A DNA stretch of 64,000 bases from Pseudonocardia sp. CNS-004 (GCA_001942185.1 MKJV01000044.1:62001-126000); one strand, 5' to 3'; positions 49,360 through 59,086 are shown, numbered from the stretch's first letter. Translations and numbers: made by a program. The notes: generated by a model from the sequence alone, not told the origin.

Positions 49360-50256
49360 ATGCGGTACGACCTGGACGACCTGCGGCTCTTCCTGCATGT
49401 CGTGGCAGAGGGCTCGATCACGGCGGGTGCGCGGCGGATGCACCTCAGTCTGCCTTCGGCGAGCGCGCGGGTACGAGCCCTCGAACACCATGCGGGTGTG
49501 GAGCTGCTCGTCCGCGGGCGTCGCGGGGTGCGGCCCACTCCGGCGGGTACGACGCTGACCCGCCACGCGCGTGACGTCCTGACCCACGCCGCGCGCCTCG
49601 AGGGCGCCGTCGGCAGCTACCGGCGCAGCCCGGCCGCTCCGCTGACGCTGCTGTCGGGTGGTGCCGCGATGTACTGGCTCGTGCCGCAGGCGCTCGTCAC
49701 CTTCCTGCGCGAGCGCCCGGACGTCGACGTCGAGGTCCACGAGAGCCGCAGCACGCACACGCTGCGGATGCTCGCGGACGGCGCGGCCGACCTGGGCGTG
49801 GTGATCGACAACGAGGAGGGTGTCCGGGACGTCGACACCGAGCCGCTCTGCGACGGGTCGATCGTGGTGGTCGGGCAGGCCGGGGGGATACTCGCGGGCC
49901 GCACCTCGCTGACCTACGGCGAGGTGGCCGAGCACCCGATGGTCGGGCTCGACGCGCAGTCGTCGCTGCGGCGCTGGATCGAGAAGCGCCTCGGCCCGCA
50001 CGCGCCCGCGGTGCGCTTCCGCACCACCGTCGCCGACATCGGCGTACTCGTCGCGCTCGCGGCGGCCGGCGTCGGGCTGGCGCTCGTGCCGCGCCGGGCC
50101 GTCGACGGCGACCGCAGGCTGGACGTGTGCGCGCTGGAGGATGGGTGGGCCCGCCGGGAACACTTGCTGGCCTGGGGAGCGGGGGACCGGAACCCGGCGG
50201 CGACGGTGCTGGCCGAGCACCTCAGGGCTGCGGCGGTGGCCTACCCGCCGGGGTGA
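49360..50256 (+). CDS. LysR family transcriptional regulator
   Basis: The 298-residue protein has the LysR winged HTH at residues 5-62 (LDDLRLFLHVVAEGSITAGA, RRMHLSLPSASARVRALEHH, LLVRGRRGVRPTPAG) and a type 2 periplasmic-binding-like effector domain (LTLLSGGAAMYWLVPQALVT, DLGVVIDN, GVGLALVPRRAV). ATG at 49360 directly follows GGGAGG, which is unusually close for a ribosome site, so initiation may be leaderless or at another codon. It is divergent from the TauE-type exporter and is its probable regulator. Confidence 0.92.
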   Translation: MRYDLDDLRLFLHVVAEGSITAGARRMHLSLPSASARVRALEHHAGVELLVRGRRGVRPTPAGTTLTRHARDVLTHAARLEGAVGSYRRSPAAPLTLLSGGAAMYWLVPQALVTFLRERPDVDVEVHESRSTHTLRMLADGAADLGVVIDNEEGVRDVDTEPLCDGSIVVVGQAGGILAGRTSLTYGEVAEHPMVGLDAQSSLRRWIEKRLGPHAPAVRFRTTVADIGVLVALAAAGVGLALVPRRAVDGDRRLDVCALEDGWARREHLLAWGAGDRNPAATVLAEHLRAAAVAYPPG

Positions 50257-50270
50257 GGGACAGTTACACT

Positions 50271-50304
50271 GTGTACGCTGTACACCACAGATAGTACAAC
50301 GTAC
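50271..50304. promoter_or_regulatory. TetR-type operator palindromes
   Basis: GTGTAC-GCT-GTACAC (50271-50285) is a perfect 15-bp palindrome and GTAC-AAC-GTAC (50294-50304) a second one, both within an AT-rich stretch 20-55 bases upstream of the TetR gene. They are likely autoregulatory operators. Confidence 0.65.
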
Positions 50305-50325
50305 CCAATTTTAGGATCTCGGGCA

Positions 50326-51101
50326 ATGTCACCACATGACACGGCTGATCGGCCGGACGGCGGCGCCGCCGTCCGGCGCAGCCTGCAGCTGATGTGGGGC
50401 GGCGCACCCGAGCCGACCCGCGGCCCGAAGCCGGGTCTCTCGGTCGCGTCGATCGTGCGGGCCGCGATCGACCTCGCCGACGCCGAGGGGCTCGTCGCGC
50501 TGTCCATGCGGCGCATCGCGGGCGCGCTCGGCGTCGGCGCCATGTCGCTCTACCGCTACGTCCCCGGCAAGTCGGAGCTCGTGGACCTCATGGTCGACGA
50601 GGTCTACAGCGAGGACCTCGCGGCCCCCGAGACCGTCGAGGGTGGCTGGCGGCAGCGGCTGGAGGCGTGCGGGCGCCAGGAATGGGCGCTCTACCTGCGG
50701 CACCCCTGGATGCTGCAGATCGCTCACGGGCGTCCGATGCTCGGCCCCAACTCCATGCGGTCCACCGACATCGCCCTGCGGGCGATCGACGAGGTCGGCC
50801 TCACCGAGGAGGAGATGCTCGGCGCCGTCGTCATGCTCAGCTCGTTCGTCGCGGGCCTGGCGAAGACCACCATCGAGGCGATGCAGGCGGCCGACCGCAC
50901 CGGCATCAGCGACGAGGAGTGGTGGGAGATCCAGTCCGAGTACGTCGGGCCGCCGTGGTGGCGGGGGAGCTGCCGATGCTCACGAAGGTCGGCGAGGCAG
51001 GCGCGTTCAACTCGATGTTCGACCACTTCGAGTTCGGCCTCCAACGCGTGCTGGACGGTCTCGGGGTGTTGATCGAGCACCGGCGGCAGGCCGAAGGCTA
51101 G
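50326..51101 (+). CDS. TetR family transcriptional regulator (one frameshift)
   Basis: The N-terminal HTH is at LSVASIVRAAIDLADAEGLV, ALSMRRIAGALGVGAMSLYR, YVPGKSELVDLMVDEVY, the pattern of TetR proteins with a TetR_C ligand domain. The C-terminal domain continues through WALYLRHPWMLQIAHGRPML and VMLSSFVAGLAKTTIEAMQA; the last helix (FDHFEFGLQRVLDGLGVLIE) is in another frame, with one base missing near 50965. The repaired length is 258 residues. An AT-rich promoter with two palindromes precedes it. No target other than itself is obvious; the DoxX gene downstream is a candidate. Confidence 0.9.
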
Positions 51102-51291
51102 TTCTGCGGGACCCGTCTGCTGGTCAAGCCGGAGGTCTGATGGTCGTGATCGGCCGCCTGGTGCCGGGGCGGCCGGATGTGGCCGTGGACGCGCGACCCG
51201 GCGATCATGCAGCCCGGCTGGAGCCGGCCACGCACTTCGTCGCGCTCCCCGACCGGGGATCACACCGCGCCATCACAAAGGCTCACCTAAG

Positions 51292-51774
51292 ATGAACGCG
51301 CAACTGTTCAACGCTCACCTACATCGAGGAGTCGTTGCCGTGATCCGTACGCTGCCCCCCTCCGTCCGGGACGGCGCACTGCTGGTGGCCCGCCTGCTGC
51401 TCGGCGTCGTCCTCATCGCGCACGGTTGGCAGAAGGTCGTCACCAACGGTCTGGGCGCCACCACCGAGGCCTTCACCGGCATGGGCGTCCCGGTCGCCCC
51501 CGTCTCCGCGGCGTACGCCGGGATCGTCGAGCTGGTCGGTGGCGCGCTGCTCCTGGTCGGTGCGGGCACGGCCGTCGTGGGCGTCCTCGTGGTGCTGGAC
51601 ATGCTGGGCGCTGCGCTGATCGTCCACATCGGGAACGGCGTCATGGCCTCCGACGGTGGCTGGGAGCTCGTCGGTGTGATCGGCGCGGCGGCCCTGCTGC
51701 TCGCCGCGGTCGGCGCGGGCCGCTACAGCGTGGACCACGCACTCGCCACCCGTCGCACTCCCGCAGCGGTCTGA
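51292..51774 (+). CDS. DoxX family membrane protein
   Basis: The 160-residue protein has four hydrophobic helices in the DoxX pattern: ALLVARLLLGVVLIAHGWQK, AAYAGIVELVGGALLLVGAG, VLVVLDMLGAALIVHIGNGV and WELVGVIGAAALLLAAVGAG. DoxX-like proteins are linked to redox or thiosulfate metabolism, but their function is mostly unknown. ATG at 51292 is preceded by a CACCTAAG-type sequence with no strong ribosome site; a GTG at 51340 (VIRTLPPSVRDG) with AGGAG upstream may be the true start. The 190 bases upstream hold no gene. Confidence 0.88.
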   Translation: MNAQLFNAHLHRGVVAVIRTLPPSVRDGALLVARLLLGVVLIAHGWQKVVTNGLGATTEAFTGMGVPVAPVSAAYAGIVELVGGALLLVGAGTAVVGVLVVLDMLGAALIVHIGNGVMASDGGWELVGVIGAAALLLAAVGAGRYSVDHALATRRTPAAV

Positions 51775-51824
51775 GTTCGGCGAGGGGCCGGGCTGCGACG
51801 CAACCCGGCCCCTGTCGAACCCGC

Positions 51825-53106
51825 TCAGCTGAAGAGCTTCTCCTGCTCCTCGCGGAGCTGGTCCACCAGGCGGTCGGGGGGCAGCGTCACGTCGGCGTAG
51901 GTGAGGGCCTCGTCCTTCGCCACGTCGCGGGTGAGCACGCACCCCTCGGCCAGACCCATCGGCAGGAGGCTCTCCGACCGGGTGACCGGGGTGGACTCGG
52001 CCACGCCGTAGGTGTCGTAGCCGCCGAGCCCGTCGAGGGTGTGGCCGGCCTTCATGGCCTGCTTCGCCGTGGCGATGACGTCCACCTGCGGGCCGCGGGC
52101 GGGGCGAGGGCGGCGTCGGCGAAGTCGACCGCGCGCACCACCGAGTTGGGCACCTCGAAGTGGCACAGGTGGTAGGGCGTGTAGAAGCTGTACAGCGGGC
52201 CTTCGCCCAGCTTGTACAGGTTCAGGTAGTGGCGCTGCTTCGGGTCGTCGTGGGTGCCGAGCACGAACACGCCGGGGCTCGGCTTCGACTTCACCACGTA
52301 GTCGACGATGCCGCCCTTCTCGCGCAGCTCGTCGACGTCGTAGCGGCCGGTGAGCTCGTCGACGTGGCCCTCGTGGTCCCAGCCGTTCATGCCGCGCTTC
52401 GGCACGGTGAGCCCGAACGCGTTGGCCACGATCGCCTGCTCGAAGGAGATCTTGGTGCCGTCGGCGAAGCTCGTGACCATGTACGGGTCCTGGCCCCACT
52501 TCTCGGCGAACGCCTTCTGGGTGGTGGGGGTGCGGTACTCGTCCTGGAGACCCTTGATGTTGCCCGCCACGAGCGGGGTGACGCCCAGGCCCTTGACGAA
52601 CCGCAGCAGGTTGGCCTGCACGCCGGGCTGGTCGCCGTCGCACCCGGTGAGCACCACGCCTGCCGCGCGCGCCCGGTGGGCGAGCAGCGGGCCGACGGTG
52701 CCGTCGAGCTCGGCGTTCATCGTGACGACCGGCAGGCCGCGGTCGATGGCGGCAACGGTGACCCGGGCGCGAACTCGACCGCGCCGGTGACGTCGACGAC
52801 GCAGTCCAGGTGGACGGCCTTGAGCAGCTCGAACGCGTCCTCGAGGACGGCGGGGGTGCCCTTCTCGATGGCGACGTCGAGCTGGTCGGCGTTCTCCACG
52901 CGGACCGGCTCGACCCCGGCCTCGGCGTAGGCGCGCTCGGCGTTGGCAAGGGTGCGGTTGGCGACAGCGACCAGCTGCATGCCGGGCACCGAGTTGATGA
53001 TCTGGTTGGCCAGGCCGCGCCCCATGAAGCCGGCGCCGATCATGCCGACGCGGATCGGGCGGTTCTCGGCCTCGCGGCGGGCGAGCGCGGTGTCGAGGAT
53101 CAGCAT
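51825..53106 (-). CDS. Homoserine-dehydrogenase-like oxidoreductase with C-terminal SAF domain (two frameshifts)
   Basis: The N-terminal NAD(P)-binding Rossmann fold is RVGMIGAGFMGRGLANQIIN; a central homoserine-dehydrogenase-like domain follows (LTGCDGDQPGVQANLLRFVK, FADGTKISFEQAIVANAFGL), then LYSFYTPYHLCHFEVPNSVV and a C-terminal SAF domain (LLPMGLAEGCVLTRDVAKDE). Missing bases near 52765 and 52105 split it into three frames; repaired length 427 residues. This matches the predicted homoserine-dehydrogenase-with-SAF family (COG4091). The true substrate is unknown and need not be homoserine. It starts at an ATG overlapping the RfbC stop (TGATG), so the two enzymes probably act on the same or consecutive sugar-like intermediates. 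Confidence 0.87.
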
Positions 53107-53654
53107 CAGCGGGCCTCCACCGAGACCTCGGAGAGCAGCGGCCACGCCGCGTCCTTCTGCGAGATGACCGCCGGCGGGACCGGCCACTCGACGCCGATCG
53201 CCGGGTCGTCCCACCGCAGGCCGCGCTCGGCGCCCGGGGTGTACGCGGTGGAGACCTGGTACATGACCTCGGCCTTGTCGGTGAGCGTGATGTAGGCGTG
53301 CGCGAAGTTGCGCGGCACGTACATCGCGGTGCGGTTGTCCTCGGTGAGCTCGGCGCCGAACCACTTCAGGTAGGTGGGCGACTCCGGGCGCAGGTCGACG
53401 ATCACGTCCCAGATCGCGCCCCGGTAGCAGCGGATGAACTTCGTCTCCGCGTTCGGCTCCAGCTGGTAGTGGAACCCGCGCAGCGTGCCCGCCTTGTGGT
53501 TGAACGAGATGTTCGCCTGCTCGACGAGCGGTTCGAGGCCGGCGTCGATGAACTCCTGACGGCAGAAGGCGCGGGCGAAGAAGCCGCGGTCGTCCTCCAG
53601 GAGCTTCAGGTCGACCAGTGCCGAGCCGGGGAGCGGAGTGGTGTGGATCTGCAT
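53106..53654 (-). CDS. rfbC: dTDP-4-dehydrorhamnose 3,5-epimerase family protein (RmlC)
   Basis: The 182-residue cupin-fold protein has RmlC signatures: GSALVDLKLLEDDRGFFARA, KAGTLRGFHYQ with the catalytic His, ETKFIRCYRGAIWDVIVDLR, and VPRNFAHAYITLTDKAEVMY with the catalytic Tyr region, then LRWDDPAIGVEWP. RmlC epimerises C3 and C5 of dTDP-4-keto-6-deoxyglucose. None of the other dTDP-rhamnose genes (rmlA, rmlB, rmlD) are nearby, and the family also includes epimerases for other deoxysugars. It is translationally coupled to the SAF oxidoreductase, so a specialised sugar pathway is plausible. Confidence 0.9.
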   Translation of the reverse strand: MQIHTTPLPGSALVDLKLLEDDRGFFARAFCRQEFIDAGLEPLVEQANISFNHKAGTLRGFHYQLEPNAETKFIRCYRGAIWDVIVDLRPESPTYLKWFGAELTEDNRTAMYVPRNFAHAYITLTDKAEVMYQVSTAYTPGAERGLRWDDPAIGVEWPVPPAVISQKDAAWPLLSEVSVEAR

Positions 53655-53869
53655 GTCGGAGGGCTCGTCCTGTTCCTCGCGTCGGAATCGTCAGGTCAGC
53701 TCAGAGCCGCGATGCTAGCTGCCCGTCCCGGCTCGCCCGCCACGGTGGGGTGGTACCGCCGGTCGCCGGCGACCCGGCCATCGAGATCTGCGACCCGGGT
53801 GCCGGGGGTCGGCGCCCGGCATCCGCGCTCGGCGGAACCCCCTTTGGCGTGGAGCGGGTTCGGGCCACC

Positions 53870-54504
53870 ATGGAGGCCATGGCTGCATCGACACCGCCGT
53901 CGTGGGCGACCGGCGCCAGGCCCAACGCCCTCTTCGCGCTGCCGGCCGGTCGGATCGGCCGCATGGGCGGGCGGTTCATGCGGCTGCTCAACCGTGGGCA
54001 GCAGCGGGAGGTGCTCGGCCTGCTGGGCCCGGTCGAGGGCCGTGCGGTGCTGGAGGTCGGGCACGGGCCGGGGGCGCTGCTCGGTCTGCTCGCCGCCCGC
54101 GGCGCCGCGCACGTCGTCGGCGTGGACTCGTCGCCCGACATGCGGGCCCTCGCCGTGCGGGCGCTGGCGGACCGGATCGCGTCCGGGCAGGTGGAGATCC
54201 GCCAGGGGGACGCAGCGGCGACCGGCCTGCCCGACGCCGCGGTGGACCTGGTGGTCTCGGTCAACAACGTCGCGATCTGGCCCGACCTCGATGCCGGCAT
54301 CACCGAGCTGCGGCGCGTGCTGCGGCCGGGCGGGCGGCTCGTGCTGAGCTGGCACGGCGGGGAGCGGCCGAATCGGATCGGCCGCGAGCTGTTGCTGCCG
54401 GAGGAGACGCTGACCCGGATCGAGCGGGCCGTCGCGAACCACTTCGCGACCGTCGAGCGCACGCTGACCCGGCGCTGCACGGTGTTCGCGCCCGGGTGTC
54501 GTGA
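53870..54504 (+). CDS. Class I SAM-dependent methyltransferase (one frameshift at the end)
   Basis: The roughly 211-residue protein has SAM motif I VLEVGHGPGALLGLLAARGA, the acidic motif VVGVDSSPDMRALAVRAL, and DAAVDLVVSVNNVAIWPDLD followed by LRRVLRPGGRLVLSWHGGE (motif III), the Methyltransf_11 pattern. The final residues fit better if one base is restored near 54490, giving a stop at 54504; without it the frame runs on into unrelated sequence. ATG at 53870 or 53879 are possible starts. The substrate is unknown. It is divergent from rfbC. Confidence 0.85.
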
Positions 54505-54608
54505 CCGCGACCGATCCCGCCGTCTCGACGAGCCCGGTCCGGATCCGGGCGGCGGGCCCGCCGTGTCGCGCCCCGGCCCGGTAGGCCGTGCTCGGCATAC
54601 TCGCCCCC

Positions 54609-56414
54609 GTGCCGCGCGCCCGCCCGACCATCGCCCTGGCCGCCGTGCTCGGCGTGCTGCTCACCACGGCAGGCTGTGGCCTCTTCTCCGGGCCCGGCCC
54701 GCAGGACACCGCCGCGGCGTTCCTCGCCGCGTGGTCGACGGGGGACGACGCACGCGCCGCCTCCCTCACCGAGACCCGGCCCAGGCGGGTGAGCTGCTCG
54801 CCGGCACCCGGGAGGCGCTCGACCCGGACGGGCTCACCGCCACGCTCGGCCAGGTCCGCACCGACGCCGACGGTGCCACCGCGGCCGTCGACGTCACCTG
54901 GCAGCTGGGCCCGCACCGCAGCTGGCAGTACCTCGGCGAGCTGGAGCTGCGTGCCGCCCCCGACACGGAGGAGGCTGGCGGGTGCACTGGCGCCCACCGT
55001 CGTGCACCCCGACCTCGCGGCCGGGCAGCGGCTCGCGGTGCGCACCGATGCGCCCACGCCTGCGCCAGTGGTCGACCGGGGCGGTGCGCCGCTGCTCGAG
55101 GCCACCCCGGTCGTGGCGGTGCTGCTGGACCGGCGCGCCACGGGCGACCTCCCGGCGGTCACCGGCGCACTCGCCGCGGCGCTCTCCCAGTTCGACCCGC
55201 GGATCACGCAGCAGTCCATCACCGACGGCTCCGCGCGCACCCCCGACGGGCGCGCCTACACGGTGGCGGTGCTGCGCGAGACCGACTACGCCCAGGTCAA
55301 GCCCGCCATCCACCAGCTGCCCGGGGTCCGCTTCACCAGGTCGGAACGCCTGCTCGCGCCCAACTCCGACTTCGGCCGCCAGGTGCTCCCCGGCGTCCGC
55401 GAGGAGACCGTCGAGCAGTTGGAGGGCGTGCCGGGCTGGTCGGTCTCGGTCCTCGACGCCAGCGGCAGCAGCGTCCGCACGCTCGCCGAGCAGGCGCCGC
55501 AGCCGGGCAACACGGTCCCCGTCGGGATGGACCGCGCGATCCAGTCCGCCGCGGAGGACGCCGTCGAGCCGGTCGTGCAGCAGGCCATGCTCGTGGCGGT
55601 CTCGGCGTCCACCGGCGACGTGCTCGCCGTGGCGCAGAACCCCGCAGCCGACGCCGAGGGCCCGCTCGCGCTCACCGGCCGCTACCCGCCCGGATCCACG
55701 TTCAAGGTGGCCACGGCCATCGCTGCGCTGGCCGAGGACGGCGTCACCGGCGACACCCCCGTGCAGTGCCCGGCCACCACGGTGATCGGCGGGCGCCTCG
55801 TGCCCAACGCCGGCCGGTTCGACCTGGGCACGGTGCCGCTGCGCACGGCGTTCGCCCACTCGTGCAACACCACGTTCGCGCAGCTCGCGGTGCAGCTCGA
55901 GCCCGGCGCCCTGCCGGCAGCCGCGCTGCAGCTCGGGATCGGCGCCGACTACACCGTGCCCGGCGTGGCCACCATCACGGGCTCGGTGCCGGCCTCCACC
56001 GACGAGGTGCTGCGGGCCGAGAACGGGTTCGGGCAGGGGCAGGTGCTCACCAGCCCGTTCGGTGTCGCGCTGGCCGCCGCGGTTGTGGCCCGGGGCGGCC
56101 CGGTCGTGCCCCAGCTCATCCGCGGCCGCCCCACCGGGGTCGCCGTCCCCGCCGCGGCGCCCGACCCGGCGGCGCTGGAACAGCTGAGGTCGATGATGCG
56201 CGCGGTCGTCACGGAGGGCACCGCCACCGCGCTCGCGGGCCTCGGCGAGGTCTACGGCAAGACCGGCACCGCGGAGTTCACCGGCGACGGCCGGGCACAC
56301 GGCTGGTTCATGGGCTACCGGGGCGACGTGGCGTTCGCCGTGCTGGTCGTGGACGGTGCGTCCTCCGCACCCGCCGTGCAGGTCGCGCAACGGTTCCTGG
56401 GCGCGATCGGCTGA
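54609..56414 (+). CDS. Class B penicillin-binding protein with MecA_N domain (three frameshifts)
   Basis: A lipoprotein signal (TIALAAVLGVLLTTAGCGLF) precedes an NTF2-like MecA_N domain that is partly shifted: GELLAGTREALDPDGL and WQLGPHRSWQYLGELELRAA lie in a second frame between about 54781 and 54985, and a third short frame reads WRVHW before the original frame resumes at PTVVHPDL. Three missing bases account for this, giving 602 residues. The transpeptidase has SxxK in PPGSTFKVA, SxN in HSCNTTF and KTG in YGKTGTAEF. It crosslinks peptidoglycan and is a beta-lactam target. GTG at 54609 gives the best signal peptide; GTG at 54588 is also in frame. Confidence 0.92.
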   Translation: MPRARPTIALAAVLGVLLTTAGCGLFSGPGPQDTAAAFLAAWSTGDDARAASLTETRPRRVSCSPAPGRRSTRTGSPPRSARSAPTPTVPPRPSTSPGSWARTAAGSTSASWSCVPPPTRRRLAGALAPTVVHPDLAAGQRLAVRTDAPTPAPVVDRGGAPLLEATPVVAVLLDRRATGDLPAVTGALAAALSQFDPRITQQSITDGSARTPDGRAYTVAVLRETDYAQVKPAIHQLPGVRFTRSERLLAPNSDFGRQVLPGVREETVEQLEGVPGWSVSVLDASGSSVRTLAEQAPQPGNTVPVGMDRAIQSAAEDAVEPVVQQAMLVAVSASTGDVLAVAQNPAADAEGPLALTGRYPPGSTFKVATAIAALAEDGVTGDTPVQCPATTVIGGRLVPNAGRFDLGTVPLRTAFAHSCNTTFAQLAVQLEPGALPAAALQLGIGADYTVPGVATITGSVPASTDEVLRAENGFGQGQVLTSPFGVALAAAVVARGGPVVPQLIRGRPTGVAVPAAAPDPAALEQLRSMMRAVVTEGTATALAGLGEVYGKTGTAEFTGDGRAHGWFMGYRGDVAFAVLVVDGASSAPAVQVAQRFLGAIG

Positions 56415-56456
56415 TTCGCGGGTCGGGGGTTGCCACGGCGGTTTACGCTGGACGGC

Positions 56457-56836
56457 ATGTCGCCCCGGCGGATCCCCGCGCTCGCGATCGTGGCAGACCT
56501 CGTCGCCGTCGTGGTGTTCGCCGCCATCGGCCGCATGAGCCACTCCGAGCCCGACAACCTGCTCGGCCTGCTCGCCACTGCTGCACCCTTCCTGCTCGGC
56601 GTGCTGGCGATGTGGGCCACCCCGGTCGTGCGTGCCCAGCCGGTCGGCCTGTGGGCGGCGCTCACGGTCTGGACCGGCACCGTCGTCATCGGGCTGCTGG
56701 TGCGGGCCGGCTTCACCTGGAGCCTGCCGTTGAGCTTCGCCGTGGTCACGGCCGTCTCCCTGGCCGTGTTGATGCTGGGCTGGCGGGCGTCTCGGCCGTC
56801 GTGTCCGTGCGGGTGCGGCAGCGCGCGCTGCAGTAG
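56457..56836 (+). CDS. DUF3054 family membrane protein (one frameshift)
   Basis: This 126-residue protein has four hydrophobic helices: [59 protein letters not shown] and [19 protein letters not shown]. The GRxSH motif after helix 1 is typical of DUF3054. The last residues fit better in the +1 frame ([14 protein letters not shown]), after restoring one base near 56790. Function unknown. It lies between the PBP and map genes on the same strand. Confidence 0.85.
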
Positions 56837-56871
56837 CGGCCCGGACCCCGGGCCTGCATAGACTGGGTGCC

Positions 56872-57727
56872 ATGCCCGCCCGCACGCTGCTCACCCCCGG
56901 CACCGTCTCGCCCACCCGGCCCGTCCCGGCACACATCGAGCGGCCGGAGTACGTCGGCAGGAAGCGCCCCGAGCGCAACAACGACCCGTGGGTGCAGACA
57001 CCCGAGGTGATCGAGCGCATGCGGGTGGCCGGGAAGATCGCGGCGCAGGCCCTCGAGGTGGGCGGCGAGGCGGTGGTGCCGGGCGCACCACCGACGAGGT
57101 CGACCGCGCGGTGCACGAGTTCCTCGTGGCCCACGACGCTACCCGTCCACCCTGGGCTACAAGGGCTTCCCCAAGTCGTGCTGCACCAGCCTCAACGAGG
57201 TGATCTGCCACGGCATCCCCGACTCCACGGTGATCCAGGACGGCGACATCGTCAACATCGACGTCACCGCGTTCATCGGCGGCGTCCACGGCGACACCAA
57301 CGGCACGTTCCTCGCCGGGAACGTGAGCGAGGAGGACCGCCTCCTCGTCGAGCGCACCCGCGAGGCCACGATGCGGGCGATCAAGGCGGTGCGCCCCGGC
57401 CGGGAGCTCAACGTCGTCGGCCGCGTGATCGAGTCCTACGCCAAGCGGTTCGGCTACGGCGTGGTCCGCGACTTCACCGGCCACGGCATCGGCCGCGCCT
57501 TCCACAGCGGCCTGGTCGTCCTGCACTACGACGAGCCGAGCGTCGACACCGTGCTGGAGACGGGAATGACGTTCACGATCGAGCCGATGATCACGCTCGG
57601 CACCATCGACTACGACATCTGGGACGACGGCTGGACGGTCGTCACCAAGGACCGCGCCCGCACGGCGCAGTTCGAGCACACGGTGCTGGTCACGGCGGAC
57701 GGGGTGGAGATCCTCACGCTGCCCTGA
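56872..57727 (+). CDS. map: Type I methionine aminopeptidase (two frameshifts)
   Basis: Methionine aminopeptidase removes the initiator Met from nascent proteins. The N-terminal extension ([16 protein letters not shown]) and [20 protein letters not shown] are in one frame, [16 protein letters not shown] in a second, and [20 protein letters not shown] onward in a third; two missing bases near 57090 and 57137 give 285 residues. Metal ligands are visible: two Asp in [20 protein letters not shown], His in GHGIGRAFH, Glu in TIEPM, and Glu in QFEHTVLV. The N-terminal extension matches the MapB type of mycobacteria and relatives. It is convergent with lepB. Confidence 0.94.
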
Positions 57728-57742
57728 CCCGATCCGGAACGG

Positions 57743-58483
57743 TCAGCGGATCTCGCCGATGCGGTCGAAGGGCCAGAGGATGAACCGGGCCTCGCCGATC
57801 ACCTGCGAAACCGGGACCGGGCCGTTGCCCTCGGCGCGGGAGTCGACGGAGTCGTTGCGGCTGTCACCCATCAGCCAGAGCTCGCCGTCGGGCACGTGGA
57901 CCGGCCCGAACTCGGCCTGCCGCAGCGGACCGGCCTCGGGGAGGAAGTAGAGGAACGGCTCGTCGACGCCGACACCGTCGACGAGGATCCGGTTGCGTTC
58001 GTCGCAGCAGGCCACGGTCTGCCCGCCGACGGCGATCACGCGCTTGACGTAGTCGGTCTCGTCCGCGGTGTGGGAGGTTATCCCCACGAGCGCGAGCAGT
58101 TGCGCCACGGCGTCGAGGACCGGGTTGCCGCTGCCGGACGGGACCTCCAGCTCGCTGTTGGTCCAGCTGTCCGGGACGGCGAACACCACGACGTCACCCG
58201 GCGCCGGGTCCCTGAGCCGGTAGGTCAGCTTGTCGACCAGCACGCGGTCGTTGTCGCAGCCGGCGCAGCCGTGCAACGTCCGCTCCATCGAACCGGACGG
58301 GATGACGTAGATCCGCGCGACGAAGACCGGGATGAGCGCCAGCACCAGGAGCGCGACGAGGAGGAGCACAGGTCCGCGCCGGATCCGCCGTCCCGTGCGC
58401 TTCTCCGCCTGCACGGCCTGCTCATCGGGACGGGTGTCGACCACGTCGCCGTCTCCCACCTCGCGGATTGGCCTACCGAACAC
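57743..58483 (-). CDS. lepB: Signal peptidase I
   Basis: The 246-residue membrane protein has one N-terminal membrane helix ([20 protein letters not shown]) and an external catalytic domain. The catalytic Ser65 is in [10 protein letters not shown] and the general-base Lys147 in [11 protein letters not shown]; the box [13 protein letters not shown] is present. It removes signal peptides of Sec and Tat substrates. An unusual insertion carries paired cysteines (HGCAGCDND) and another pair occurs later (VACCDERN). GTG at 58483 follows GGAGAGC. It lies 66 bases after the last of three small secreted-protein genes on the same strand, so it may be dedicated to them. Confidence 0.93.
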   Translation of the reverse strand: MFGRPIREVGDGDVVDTRPDEQAVQAEKRTGRRIRRGPVLLLVALLVLALIPVFVARIYVIPSGSMERTLHGCAGCDNDRVLVDKLTYRLRDPAPGDVVVFAVPDSWTNSELEVPSGSGNPVLDAVAQLLALVGITSHTADETDYVKRVIAVGGQTVACCDERNRILVDGVGVDEPFLYFLPEAGPLRQAEFGPVHVPDGELWLMGDSRNDSVDSRAEGNGPVPVSQVIGEARFILWPFDRIGEIR

Positions 58484-58549
58484 GGATGCTCTCCTCGTCG
58501 AACGGGCGACCCGGCGCGGCGCACCGCGTCCGGGTCGCCCGGGGGTGGA

Positions 58550-58785
58550 TCAGTCGTCGACGGCCGCACCACCGGCGCCGTCCGCGCCGTCGGACGCCGT
58601 GCACTGGATGACGAAGTCTCCTGCACCGGCGGGAGCCAGCGGCAGGTGGAGGTGGCGGAACCCGACCGGCCGGACGGACCGTCCTGGTTCTTCGGGTCGC
58701 CGGCCTGGGCCGCGCCGCCGAACAGCGGCACCGCCACGGCCGCCGCGGCGACCGCGGCTGCGATGCCCGACACGGAGCGCTTCAC
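58550..58785 (-). CDS. Small secreted Gly-rich, Cys-paired protein, copy a (one frameshift)
   Basis: A signal peptide (KRSVSGIAAAVAAAAVAVPL, cleavage after AAQA) is followed by a short Gly/Ser linker and SATSTC. Restoring one base near 58610 continues into DFVIQCTASDGADGAGGAA and ends VDD, about 78 residues in all. The pattern Cys - Leu/Pro-rich loop - QC - GxxG tail is shared with copies b, c and d. GTG at 58785 follows GAAGGGAGG. It lies between copy b and lepB in an apparent operon. No named family is recognised. Confidence 0.65.
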
Positions 58786-58820
58786 GAGGCGCCTCCCTTC
58801 TGGAGCCCGACGTGCGACCT

Positions 58821-59083
58821 TCACCGCTGCGCTCCCGTCGCGCCGTCGGCGCCGTCCTCGCCCACCACGTTGCAGATGGGCGCGTTCATCGGAGGCAGGT
58901 AGGTCGAGGTACAGGTGACGTCCTGGCCGTCCTCGCCGGGCGTGCCGACGCGGTCGGGTTCGTCCCCGGCCTGGGCCAGGCCGGCCGAGGCCGCGAACCG
59001 GCCGCGGCCAGAACCGTCACCGCAACGACGCCGGCGGACCGGCGAAAGGGGCGCCTGTTGTTCGCAGACCTAATCATTGTCAT
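58821..59083 (-). CDS. Small secreted Gly-rich, Cys-paired protein, copy b (one frameshift)
   Basis: The N-terminus is a signal peptide (basic NNRRPFRRS, hydrophobic AGVVAVTVLAAAG continuing to GLAQA after a restored base near 58998). The mature part has VTCTSTYLPPMNAPICNVVG, then EDGADGATGAQR, about 87 residues in total. The Cys pair and the GxDGADGA tail match copy a closely. The start codon is four bases after the stop of copy c, so the two are translationally coupled. Function unknown. Confidence 0.65.
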
Positions 59084-59086
59084 GGC

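Noticed and set aside
53618-56836. A 1072-codon plus-strand frame spanning methyltransferase, PBP and DUF3054.
   Set aside because: It only picks up fragments of three different genes in their shifted parts and is not one protein.
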